A stretch of DNA of 34,172 nt, taken from contig NZ_JANEYT010000050.1 of NCBI RefSeq assembly GCF_024357955.1, positions 1 through 34,172 of the forward strand. The letters run 5' to 3'. Positions 7,524 through 15,700 of this stretch are shown here, in pieces. The stretch comes from Photobacterium pectinilyticum (GTDB taxonomy: Bacteria > Pseudomonadota > Gammaproteobacteria > Enterobacterales > Vibrionaceae). The position numbers and the translations under genes were made by a program. Under the pieces are notes generated by a model. That model saw only the letters and a program-made list of their open reading frames with translations. It was not told where the DNA came from and did not search any database. Position 1 is the stretch's first letter. The number at the start of each line of letters is the position of its first letter.

Positions 7524-8962
7524 GAGCCCAACTCTTTGCCAAGCTATACCCGCTACTGCAGGCTTTGTGGAATCATCGCTACCTGCTCTTACTGCCGATG
7601 CTTATCATGCCGCTACTCATGACTGCAGGCGGAGCGGTAAAGGCCAAGCGCTATTATGCCCAAACCACGATACTGGTGCAGGAGGCTGCAATGCTAAACC
7701 CGTTCCTGGAAGATTTATCTATCTCGATGAATCTGCAAAAGCGGATAAAAGCACTGCGGGTGTTGCTCCATAGTCAGTTTGTCCTCGAACAGGTTGCTAT
7801 CGAACTCGAGCTAGCGCCAGCTCATAACCCAAGCCAAATAAGTGCCGTAGTCAACCAACTCAACAGCAACCTCAGCGTCAACTTGATCGGTAATGACTTG
7901 GTTCAATTGGGCTTGAATTGGCACACCCCTAAAGAGATGCCAGGGATCCTAAATAAGCTCTCCGAGTTGTTCCTCGATAAACTCCGCGCTCCCGGCCGCG
8001 CGTCGATAGACGGTTCCGAGCTTTTCCTTCAGCAACAGCTCGAATCAACCTTAATCGATTTGGAAAATGCCGAGAGTGCCTTGGCAACGTTTAAATCAGA
8101 CAATGCCGGTAATTTACCGCAACTACAAGGAAGCCGGATCCAAAATGACGCCCAGATAAATACCCTGATCCAGGAAACCAGACTCGAGCTGCTCAACGCC
8201 CAAGCCAAACGGGATAACTTCTATAACCGTCTAGCCAGTACCAACCCGGTTGTCGGAATGCTCGAAACAGAAATAGTCAAAGCCGAAGCCGAGCTCGCCA
8301 TACTCAGAGCCAGTTACACCGACCGCCACTCCTCGGTAAAAGCCGTCGTTCGTCAGCTAGATCGCCTGAAACAAGAGCGCGCACGACTTGTTGATCAACA
8401 ACAATCACTCAATGCTCAGGAGGTTGGTCAGCTCTGGCAGCGCATTGCCAGTAACACCCAGCAACTCGATAACCCCAATCAGCCAATCCTGATCAGCCAA
8501 TTCGAACAGCTACAACAGGCTGAAAGCCAAATTCAATCGCTTGAGGGAGAGCTTGAGCTATTGGAGTCCCAGGCGACACGCTTGCAAGATAAACGGGCCG
8601 AGTTTGCCCAGCTGGAAAAAGAGCTGACCGTGTTGCAGCGCAACTATGACGTTAAGGCCAAGATATACAACCAACTGCTCGAGCGTTATGAGATGGCCAA
8701 AGTCACCGGCCAACTCGGACGCTTCGAAGAGCCCGACAAACTCAAAATCATTGCTCGTCCCAGCATACCGAGCCAACCGCTAAATTGGCCTTGGTGGATC
8801 AACTTCACTATGGGCATCTTTGTCGGTTTGGGGCTAGGGTTGTCATTGGTTTGCGCCGTGCAATTGCTAGACACTCGTCTGTACCAAAGCGGGCAGATTG
8901 TCCGCTTAGCAAAAGCCCCAGTACTAATTCGCATTCCCCACTTTTCCGAGGAAACGTCATGA
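7520..8962 (+). CDS. Wzz/GumC-type polysaccharide co-polymerase (SypO-like)
   Basis: A 480-residue chain-length regulator. An N-terminal membrane helix (about 20-41) is followed by a periplasmic domain with long heptad-rich coiled-coil stretches (about 165-405). The proline-rich PSIPSQPLNWPWW segment then leads into a second membrane helix (about 428-452), the usual hallmark of the Wzz family. The cytoplasmic tail is only about 30 residues, so the tyrosine-kinase domain of Wzc-type proteins is absent. A separate P-loop-like protein is encoded at 15697. It would set polymer length with the Wzy-like protein and contact the outer-membrane exporter. It overlaps the genes on both sides by four bases. 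Confidence 0.88.
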   Translation: MRAQLFAKLYPLLQALWNHRYLLLLPMLIMPLLMTAGGAVKAKRYYAQTTILVQEAAMLNPFLEDLSISMNLQKRIKALRVLLHSQFVLEQVAIELELAPAHNPSQISAVVNQLNSNLSVNLIGNDLVQLGLNWHTPKEMPGILNKLSELFLDKLRAPGRASIDGSELFLQQQLESTLIDLENAESALATFKSDNAGNLPQLQGSRIQNDAQINTLIQETRLELLNAQAKRDNFYNRLASTNPVVGMLETEIVKAEAELAILRASYTDRHSSVKAVVRQLDRLKQERARLVDQQQSLNAQEVGQLWQRIASNTQQLDNPNQPILISQFEQLQQAESQIQSLEGELELLESQATRLQDKRAEFAQLEKELTVLQRNYDVKAKIYNQLLERYEMAKVTGQLGRFEEPDKLKIIARPSIPSQPLNWPWWINFTMGIFVGLGLGLSLVCAVQLLDTRLYQSGQIVRLAKAPVLIRIPHFSEETS

Positions 8963-10035
8963 CTACCACTACCTTGCAGGTTGTCCAGCACTTGAGTCCC
9001 GGCGGTATTGAACGGTTGGTACTCAACCTGGTGCGATTCGCTTCTCCTGATAATCAAGTATATGTTGTTGCACTAGAAGGCAATAAAGATCAGGCGATCG
9101 AACAATGGCCCGAGTTGGCACCGCTAGCAGAGCGGTTATATTTCCTCAATAAACCTCACGGTCGCGATATCAAAACCATTTTCAAATTACGACGGCTTAT
9201 CCGCACATTGCAAGCCAAGGTGATTCACTCCCACCATTTAGGACCACTACTGTACAGTCGCGCAGCGAGCCTAGGGCTGAAAGGGATCACCCACATCCAA
9301 ACCGAGCACGACAGCTGGCACCTTGAGGATCCTAAGCAGCGGCTACTCACCCGTAGCCTGCTGGCTGGAAGCAACATCCAGCTTGTCGCTGACGCTCCCC
9401 GCATTGCCGATCACCTAGAATCCCAAGGGATCTCTGCTGATCATGTGATAATCAATGGGATCGATACCCACCACTATGTGCCAGGCCAGGCTAATCAAGC
9501 AAGACATCACCTTCAGGTTCCTACCGATAAATTAATCATTGGTTGTGCTGGGCGCTTAGTGCGAGAAAAAGGGATTGATACCTTGCTAGAGGCATTGGCA
9601 GCATTGCCAGAGGTTTATCATGTCGTCGTCGCCGGTCACGGCCCTGAGCGCATTCAATTAGAACACCTGTCGCAGCAACTAGGACTTAGCGAGCGAGTTC
9701 ATTGGCTGGGGCGATGTGACAATATGCTTAACTTCTACCATGCAATTGACCTGTTCTGTATGCCATCTCGCCAAGAGGGGCTTCCCCTTGCACTGCTTGA
9801 AGCCCAGGCCTGCGGCAAACCTGTTATTGCCTCCGATGTTGGCGGGATCCCCGACTTGATCTGTCCTCACAGCGGTCACTTGATCCCAGCAGAGCACCCC
9901 ACTGTACTTGCCAAAGCCTTGCACGACAGACTTCGCACCCCCATCCATGATTGCCATCAAACCACCCAATATATTCGCCGCCTAGCCGATGTCCGGGAAA
10001 TGACGGCCTCATATGAGTCGCTAGCTAACAGATAA
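8959..10035 (+). CDS. GT4 family glycosyltransferase (SypP-like)
   Basis: A 358-residue GT-B glycosyltransferase. LQVVQHLSPGGIERLVLNLV is the glycine-rich acceptor-side motif, and IHSHHLGPLLYSRAAS follows. The donor half shows IGCAGRLVREKGIDTLLEAL and the EGLPLALLEAQACGKPVIAS motif with both family glutamates. The start is the ATG that overlaps the co-polymerase stop (ATGA). An open frame extends 58 codons upstream but overlaps the co-polymerase gene and lacks family similarity. It probably adds one sugar to the lipid-linked unit at the inner membrane. By order it matches SypP. Confidence 0.9.
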   Translation: MTTTTLQVVQHLSPGGIERLVLNLVRFASPDNQVYVVALEGNKDQAIEQWPELAPLAERLYFLNKPHGRDIKTIFKLRRLIRTLQAKVIHSHHLGPLLYSRAASLGLKGITHIQTEHDSWHLEDPKQRLLTRSLLAGSNIQLVADAPRIADHLESQGISADHVIINGIDTHHYVPGQANQARHHLQVPTDKLIIGCAGRLVREKGIDTLLEALAALPEVYHVVVAGHGPERIQLEHLSQQLGLSERVHWLGRCDNMLNFYHAIDLFCMPSRQEGLPLALLEAQACGKPVIASDVGGIPDLICPHSGHLIPAEHPTVLAKALHDRLRTPIHDCHQTTQYIRRLADVREMTASYESLANR

Positions 10036-10046
10036 GGGAAATCACC

Positions 10047-11861
10047 ATGACTATCAGTTGGATTGTATTAATCGCGATGACCATAGTGATTGTCTATCAC
10101 CACGTCATCTATACCGGGTTGATGATCTGGTTAAGCCGAAAAACACCCATAACTGCTGAGCAACCACCCGGAAACAGCGAGTCACCCTCTTGCGAACCGA
10201 CAGGCTTACCCTCGATTGCGATTCTCATTCCCGCCCACAACGAAGCAGACTTTATCGAAGCCAAGCTTGCCAACCTATTGATGCTGGATTACCCACCCGA
10301 GAAGCTCTCTGTTTGGGTTTGCTGTGATGGTTGCAGTGACAACACTGCAGAGCTAGTCCTTGGATGGCAGGACAAATATGCCGAGTCTGGTATTCAGCTG
10401 GAGTGCATCGTTGAGACGGACAATAAAGGCAAAGTTGTGCGCATCAATCAGCTTCTCAGCTTGGTGAAAGACCAGGTCGACTTGATTGCGATGTCCGATG
10501 TCTCGGCGCTACTTTCGATTGATGCCCTAACTCACGCCGCAGATAGCTTTAGCGATCCGCAAGTCGGGGCGCTGACCTGTAACTACCTATTGGCCGAAGC
10601 CTCCAGTGGTGAACAGCAATACTGGCAATGGCAAAACTCGATTCGCCAAACCGAATCGAAGCTCGGCAGTGTTATGGGAGGCAACGGGGCCTTCTATATC
10701 GTCCGCGCACCACTATTTTCCTCTTTACCTGAAGATACCATCAATGATGACTTCATCCAGACGATGCTGGTGATCAAACAAGGCTACCAGGTTCAATTCA
10801 ACCACTATATCAACAGCGTCGAGCTCTCTCCTTCCACCGAGCAAGATACCTATCAACGCCGGCAGCGGATCGGTGCCGGCAACCTGCAACAGTTGCTCCG
10901 CTGTCGCTTCGTGTTCCGCCATGGCCATGATGGCGCACGCTGGCTATTTACCTCAGGTAAAGCCCTGCGAACACTCATGCCATTCACCTTGCTCGGCTAT
11001 TTCATCTTATCTTTGGCCTTGGCTATCCAAGGTTCAGGGCTTGCTCAACTCTTAACTGCCCTGCAAGTCACCGGATATTTATCAGCCACCTTGCCCCTGT
11101 TCGGCATCCACAACAAGCTGACTGATAAGCTGCACTATTTTGTCAGCGGTTATACCGCGTCATTGGTCGGTATGCTTCGTTACTGCATGGGTCACTTTCG
11201 CACAGGCTGGCGCCATCTCCCGCCTATATCAAGCTACCAGGCCCAGTCGACCCAACTGCTCAAGCGCATCAGTGATATCTTGCTGGCCACAACCGGTATG
11301 GTTTTGACCTTGCCACTCTGGCCGTTGATTGCCCTATTGATCAAACTGGACTCCCCAGGGCCTGTGTTCTACCGCCAAATGCGTGTGGGCAGGATCAGCG
11401 AGGAGCAAGTCGAGCTATTTGATGTCATTAAGTTTCGCTCCATGTCCCATAACGCAGAGTCAAAATCTGGCGCAACCTGGGCGCAACAGAATGACCCTCG
11501 CATTACCCGGATCGGCCACTTTCTCCGTGTCACCCGGCTGGATGAACTCCCCCAGTTTATCAATGTCATCAAAGGGGATATGGCGTTAATCGGCCCTCGG
11601 CCGGAACGGCCGGAGTTTTGTGGCACTTTGCAAAATGCATTGCCATTTTACCTTGAGCGAACGGCAGGGTTGAAGCCAGGGATCACAGGCCTAGCCCAAG
11701 TCAGCCAGGGCTATGACAGTGACCTAGAAGACGTGAAAAGCAAAATAGGCTTTGATCACGCTTATGCCTTAGCCCTTAGCTCACCATTACAATGGATCAA
11801 AATGGATCTGTTCATTATTTTCAAAACCATTTACATCATGGTGAGTAAACGCGGGCAATAG
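10047..11861 (+). CDS. Fused GT2 glycosyltransferase / polyprenyl-phosphate sugar phosphotransferase (SypQ-SypR-like)
   Basis: A 604-residue fusion. After a membrane helix (about 3-25), residues about 55-290 are a membrane GT2 enzyme: IAILIPAHNEADFIEAKL, CCDGCSDNT, MSDVSA, NDDF and a QRRQRIG segment standing for the usual Q-x-x-R-W. Several hydrophobic helices follow (about 308-380). Residues about 400-604 are a bacterial sugar transferase (monotopic phosphoglycosyl transferase): KRISDILLATTGMV helix, DSPGPVFYRQMRVG, IKFRSM, RITRIGHFLR, DELPQFINVIKGDMALIGPR and GITGLAQVSQG. This C-terminal enzyme would start the repeat unit by placing a sugar-1-phosphate on undecaprenyl phosphate. The GT2 half may add the next sugar. 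No frameshift or internal start is needed; in V. fischeri I recall the two parts as separate genes, sypQ and sypR. AAGGGA precedes the ATG. Confidence 0.92.
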   Translation: MTISWIVLIAMTIVIVYHHVIYTGLMIWLSRKTPITAEQPPGNSESPSCEPTGLPSIAILIPAHNEADFIEAKLANLLMLDYPPEKLSVWVCCDGCSDNTAELVLGWQDKYAESGIQLECIVETDNKGKVVRINQLLSLVKDQVDLIAMSDVSALLSIDALTHAADSFSDPQVGALTCNYLLAEASSGEQQYWQWQNSIRQTESKLGSVMGGNGAFYIVRAPLFSSLPEDTINDDFIQTMLVIKQGYQVQFNHYINSVELSPSTEQDTYQRRQRIGAGNLQQLLRCRFVFRHGHDGARWLFTSGKALRTLMPFTLLGYFILSLALAIQGSGLAQLLTALQVTGYLSATLPLFGIHNKLTDKLHYFVSGYTASLVGMLRYCMGHFRTGWRHLPPISSYQAQSTQLLKRISDILLATTGMVLTLPLWPLIALLIKLDSPGPVFYRQMRVGRISEEQVELFDVIKFRSMSHNAESKSGATWAQQNDPRITRIGHFLRVTRLDELPQFINVIKGDMALIGPRPERPEFCGTLQNALPFYLERTAGLKPGITGLAQVSQGYDSDLEDVKSKIGFDHAYALALSSPLQWIKMDLFIIFKTIYIMVSKRGQ

Positions 11862-11878
11862 TTGGCACAGCACTTGTA
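11862..11878 (+). promoter_or_regulatory. sigma-54-like promoter for block 3 (STAS/OmpA/export genes)
   Basis: TTGGCAC (11862-11868), AGCAC, then TTGT (11874-11877) gives GG at 11864-11865 and the -12 G at 11876, correctly phased. The -24 box is perfect; the -12 C is replaced by T. The predicted start near 11888 leaves about 30 bases before the ATG at 11918. In V. fischeri the sypA promoter is sigma-54 dependent, which agrees with this position. Confidence 0.6.
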
Positions 11879-11917
11879 TTGATAGAGGAGGAACATCAAC
11901 AACACAAAAGGCCAGTT

Positions 11918-12232
11918 ATGAATCAAGCAGTAAATAACACCAATATCGGTCTGACACTTCAAAATGAATTTGACGCCCACCTAGCCAGACAGTTGGAGCC
12001 AGAGTTCAAAACACTCAGTCAGACTGATAATGATGAACTGATCATTGATATGACAGAAGTACAATTTATTGACTCCTGTGGAATTGGTGCCATTGTTTTC
12101 TTATACAAGCGCTTAAAAAGCCGAGGAAAAACATTACGCCTGCTCAATGTGAACGGCCAACCGCGCCAGCTGATGAAAATGTTAAGGATCGACAAGGTGA
12201 TCCCTTTGATCACCTCAGCGGAGTTATGTTGA
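11918..12232 (+). CDS. STAS-domain anti-sigma-antagonist-like protein (SypA-like)
   Basis: A 104-residue single STAS domain. LIIDMTEVQFIDSCGIGAIVFLY contains the phosphoacceptor segment; the serine after Asp (residue 53) aligns with the phosphorylated serine of SpoIIAA, while the next position is Cys instead of Ser/Thr. In V. fischeri, SypA controls biofilm formation according to its phosphorylation by SypE, and a SypE-like gene closes this block. ATG 11918 is chosen. A frame extending to TTG 11879 would run through the predicted transcription start. The ribosome site at the chosen start (AAGG) is weak; a stronger GAGGAGG lies about 26 bases upstream with no start codon near it. Confidence 0.85.
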   Translation: MNQAVNNTNIGLTLQNEFDAHLARQLEPEFKTLSQTDNDELIIDMTEVQFIDSCGIGAIVFLYKRLKSRGKTLRLLNVNGQPRQLMKMLRIDKVIPLITSAELC

Positions 12233-12233
12233 T

Positions 12234-13028
12234 ATGGGAAAATTATCAAGCTTGCTAATGATACTGCTGGCCAGTGGCTGTACCACCTGGCCTACCACCG
12301 GTGATACGCCATATGCTACGCCGGATGTTGATCAGTGGCATGAGCTTGAGCACCACAGTTTCGAACTCCAGCTGCTGGCAACCCGCGGAGCCAAGCTATG
12401 CCTGCCGGGGCAATACCAGCAGCTTACCAACCTCCATGATAAGGCAAATCAAGAAGCCAAGGCCGGATTCACCGACGATGCCGATATCACCTTACTTGCC
12501 TATCAAACTCAGTTTGCCAAAATACAGCGCCAGATGGACTGGCTAGAGCACCATACCGAATGCCTCGATACTCGCTATTCCGAGATACAGTTGCGGGATC
12601 AATTCCTACTATTAATGCGAGTTGATAACCAGTTCGCCTTTAACCGCACCAAATTACTGCCCGATTATCAAAATGCATTGCGTCGTGCCGCATCGATTCT
12701 AAAACGCCAAGATCATTGGCAGCTTCAACTGACCGGACATACCGACACCATTGGCACAGAGCAGAGCAATTACCAACTTGGTATGCGGCGCGCCGATATG
12801 GTCCGACGCTACCTTATTGAACAAGGGGTCGATGCCAACCAGATTTCAATTTTCAGTGCTGGTGAAAGAGAATCGTTTGAAGACCCAAGTTCAAGAACAC
12901 AACGTCTTAGCAACCGGAAAGTCGATGCCAGAGTACTGGTCGACCACCACACCCGGGCACCACATCGGATATATTCACTCAGTGACTGGCATGCCGTTAA
13001 AGAGCAGCTAAGCTCGGGTTCGCTATGA
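12234..13028 (+). CDS. OmpA-family peptidoglycan-binding lipoprotein (SypB-like)
   Basis: A 264-residue lipoprotein with signal MGKLSSLLMILLASGC; Cys16 is the lipidation site and Thr at +2 suggests the outer membrane. Residues about 30-120 are mostly helical and unassigned. About 125-237 form an OmpA C-terminal domain: FAFNRTKLLPDYQNAL, the peptidoglycan-binding TGHTDTIGTEQSNYQLGMRR, then GERESFEDPSSRTQRLSNRK. The key Asp and Arg of this fold are present. It would link the outer membrane to the cell wall near the export complex. It begins two bases after the STAS stop and overlaps the exporter start (ATGA). It matches SypB in fold and order. Confidence 0.9.
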   Translation: MGKLSSLLMILLASGCTTWPTTGDTPYATPDVDQWHELEHHSFELQLLATRGAKLCLPGQYQQLTNLHDKANQEAKAGFTDDADITLLAYQTQFAKIQRQMDWLEHHTECLDTRYSEIQLRDQFLLLMRVDNQFAFNRTKLLPDYQNALRRAASILKRQDHWQLQLTGHTDTIGTEQSNYQLGMRRADMVRRYLIEQGVDANQISIFSAGERESFEDPSSRTQRLSNRKVDARVLVDHHTRAPHRIYSLSDWHAVKEQLSSGSL

Positions 13029-15700
13029 GCAGGATGCTACTGATTTTTTTCCTCATCATTATCCCGCCGGCCTGGGGAGCAAATCTGACACCTGGAGACC
13101 GAGTATTTCTCCAGCTTCCGGGAGAGAGTGATTTCGATGAGCCGTTTACCATCGACGATCAAGGACAAATCAGGCTCCCGGAAGTCGGCTTGGTGCCAAT
13201 TGCCGGCTTGAGCCTTCCCCAGGCCGAGGAGCGATTACGCGAACGACTTACAACGATTTACCGCAACCTCGACGAATTCAAACTCAGTATTCTTGAGCAA
13301 GTCTTGCGGGTACAAGTCCTTGGCTATGTCGAGGAGCCCGGCATGATTTCGCTCAAACCCGGTGCCAATGTCCAGATGGCGATATCCGCGGCAGGCGGTG
13401 CCCGACCCGGAGCACAATTAGATCAATTCAAACTGCTCCGAGATGGCCGCTCCCAACAATTCAATTACAAAGCTTATCTCGACGCTGGCGATCCAGACAA
13501 GCTTCCGGCTTTACAAGGTGGTGATACCATCTTTGTCCCGACGTCACCGCTGCTCGGCAACGTCGAAGTTGATTTTGACGCCGCTTCGCTAACAAAGGGG
13601 GGAGATGCCAATGAAGAGCAAGGGATCACCATATTTGGTGAATTGCGCAATCCAGGAACCTTCAGTTTCAAACCGGGTATGACGGTAGTCGATGCCTTGA
13701 TGCGTGCGGAGGGCGTCACCCGCTATGCTGATGTGACAAAAATTCGAGTGATCACCGATAACACCCCCTACCTTTTTGATCTCAAAGCCTACCTAGATAC
13801 AGGCGTAATGAAGGATTTGCCGCCGGTGAAACCCGGCACTACCATCTTTGCCCCAATAGAAGTCGAAGATATCAATACCACGTCTCGTACTGTCTATGTC
13901 ATGGGTGAGGTCAAAGCGCCTGGCGCCTACGAAAGCTCGCCCGGAACCGGTTTCATCGATGTGCTGGCCAATGCGGGAGGTCCAACTCGATTTGCTGATA
14001 CCACTCAAATAAAGCTACTTAGCAATACAAAAGCTTCAATGACAATCAACCTTGTCAAATATACCCAAGCACCGGCTCTGTACCCTTTGCCTGACATGGT
14101 GCCGGGCGATGTCATCTTCATTCCGGAAAAAATCGACGTCAACGAAAAATCGTGGCTCAAGGTGACCAACGATCGCGCCATCAAAATTATCGGTGCAGTC
14201 AATAACCCCGGACGCTTTGAGTGGAATGACACCATGGGTTTTATGGATCTGTTGGCCCATGCCGGCGGCCCGAAACAACAGACGAACCTGTCGAACATAC
14301 GTATTGTGCGCGAGAATGCCAAGGCGGATGAGCAAAGGGTCACCTTCTTCGACTTTCTAGCATTCACCAAGCAAGGCAAACCCCAAAGTCAACTGCCGCA
14401 GCTACAAGCGGGTGACACCATCATCTTTGATGAGCTACCTCACGACCCAACCGATAACAAAGCCAGCTGGTTGCGTCAGTCAGCACAAGACTCTATCTAC
14501 ATTTTCGGCCAAGTCGGTGCCCCAGGGCGATACGCCTTCAACAGCGAACAAGGATTCCTTGATATTCTCTCCGCCGCTGATGGGCCGACCGGTGAAGCCG
14601 ATATCCAAGAAGTACTGATCACTCATCGTAATGGTGAAACCACCAAGGTGACCCGATTCAACCTTGCTCGCTACTTCAAAACCGGTAATGAATCCTTGCT
14701 GCCCAAAGTGGTTGCCGGTGATGTCATCTTCATACCACAGGTCGATATGGTTGCCGATACCGAGGCTATCAAAGTCATAGGGGCAGTAAAATCTCCCGGC
14801 CGCTTCAACTGGAATGTCAGCATGACCTTCCTGGACGTGTTAGCTCTATCTGGCGGGCCGCTGCAACAGGCAAACATCACCAATATTCGGATCATTAAAG
14901 AAAACCGCCAATCACAAGATAATGTGTTGTACTTTGATTTGGATAACTTTATCAATGAAGGTGGGAGCTTTACCGCCCTACCCCGACTGGCTGCCGGTGA
15001 TACCATCGTCATCGACGAGCTGCCCCACGACCCGACTGACAACAAATCCAGCTGGATCCGCCAATCCGCCGATGATTCAATTTATGTCTTTGGCCAAGTC
15101 GGCGCACCGGGACGCTATGCCTTCAATCGCGAGCTGGGCTTCCTTGATATCCTTTCTGCAGCCGACGGCCCCAATGGCGATGCCGATCTACGCCAAATTC
15201 GTATCAGCCACCGTAATGACAGTACAGCCCGAGTCACCCGTCTCAATCTATCGATGTATTTCGATACGGGTGACGAAACCTTGCTGCCCGAGATCGTTCC
15301 CGGTGACGTTATCTATGTGCCTAAACTGGAAGGAAACTGGCTCGATAAGCCGGCAGAGCAAGTCGTCCGACTCATGGGCTCTGTCAACAAACCCGGTCGT
15401 TACCCGTTCAACAACCAAATGAACATCCTCGATTTGCTGGCCGAAGCCGGAGGCCCTTCTGACAGTGCTTATATCGAGCGGATCATGATAGTGAATACAT
15501 CATGTTGCGGCGATAAAGCCCAAACATTCAACCTGCGCGACTACGTCATCGATCCGGCCAGTTACCCCCTACCGCTTTTGCGGCCTGGCGATACTGTTTA
15601 TGTCCCCAACCTCAATGATTCCGTCGGCGAGCAATGGCGTAAGGGCCTGAGGGATGTACTGGGGATCGTTACCTTGATAGCCCTAGGAGCAGCATTATGA
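13025..15700 (+). CDS. Outer-membrane polysaccharide export protein with eight SLBB repeats (SypC-like)
   Basis: An 891-residue protein, more than twice the length of E. coli Wza (about 380). A signal peptide (about 1-19, cleaved after AWGA, no lipobox Cys) precedes a polysaccharide export domain (about 20-90; GDRVFLQLPGE, FTIDDQGQIRLPEVGLVPIAGLS). Eight SLBB units follow, starting near residues 96, 201, 290, 386, 491, 582, 686 and 781, each with a GxVxxPG turn and a D-hL-xxAGGP-type helix. Units 4-5 and 6-7 are a duplicated pair. The protein ends in a hydrophobic helix (DVLGIVTLIALGAAL). It should form the ring or channel through which polymer leaves. Overlaps of four bases on both sides show coupling. 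Confidence 0.92.
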   Translation: MSRMLLIFFLIIIPPAWGANLTPGDRVFLQLPGESDFDEPFTIDDQGQIRLPEVGLVPIAGLSLPQAEERLRERLTTIYRNLDEFKLSILEQVLRVQVLGYVEEPGMISLKPGANVQMAISAAGGARPGAQLDQFKLLRDGRSQQFNYKAYLDAGDPDKLPALQGGDTIFVPTSPLLGNVEVDFDAASLTKGGDANEEQGITIFGELRNPGTFSFKPGMTVVDALMRAEGVTRYADVTKIRVITDNTPYLFDLKAYLDTGVMKDLPPVKPGTTIFAPIEVEDINTTSRTVYVMGEVKAPGAYESSPGTGFIDVLANAGGPTRFADTTQIKLLSNTKASMTINLVKYTQAPALYPLPDMVPGDVIFIPEKIDVNEKSWLKVTNDRAIKIIGAVNNPGRFEWNDTMGFMDLLAHAGGPKQQTNLSNIRIVRENAKADEQRVTFFDFLAFTKQGKPQSQLPQLQAGDTIIFDELPHDPTDNKASWLRQSAQDSIYIFGQVGAPGRYAFNSEQGFLDILSAADGPTGEADIQEVLITHRNGETTKVTRFNLARYFKTGNESLLPKVVAGDVIFIPQVDMVADTEAIKVIGAVKSPGRFNWNVSMTFLDVLALSGGPLQQANITNIRIIKENRQSQDNVLYFDLDNFINEGGSFTALPRLAAGDTIVIDELPHDPTDNKSSWIRQSADDSIYVFGQVGAPGRYAFNRELGFLDILSAADGPNGDADLRQIRISHRNDSTARVTRLNLSMYFDTGDETLLPEIVPGDVIYVPKLEGNWLDKPAEQVVRLMGSVNKPGRYPFNNQMNILDLLAEAGGPSDSAYIERIMIVNTSCCGDKAQTFNLRDYVIDPASYPLPLLRPGDTVYVPNLNDSVGEQWRKGLRDVLGIVTLIALGAAL
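14180..15355 (+). repeat. Two diverged tandem copies of a 588-bp SLBB-pair unit inside the exporter gene
   Basis: Copy 1 is about 14180-14767 and copy 2 about 14768-15355, period close to 196 codons. Proteins from the two copies share stretches such as FGQVGAPGRYAFN, LGFLDILSAADGP versus QGFLDILSAADGP, and DELPHDPTDNK. At DNA level many third positions differ, so the duplication is old or the protein is constrained. Confidence 0.85.

Noticed and set aside
8785..8958. 58-codon N-terminal extension of the glycosyltransferase at 8959
   Set aside because: It overlaps the co-polymerase gene in another frame, has no family similarity, and the ATGA-coupled start at 8959 fits the GT4 N-terminus.
13025..15700. 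Two shorter genes instead of one 891-codon exporter
   Set aside because: The frame is continuous, the repeat units are complete throughout, and there is no internal ribosome site with a signal peptide.
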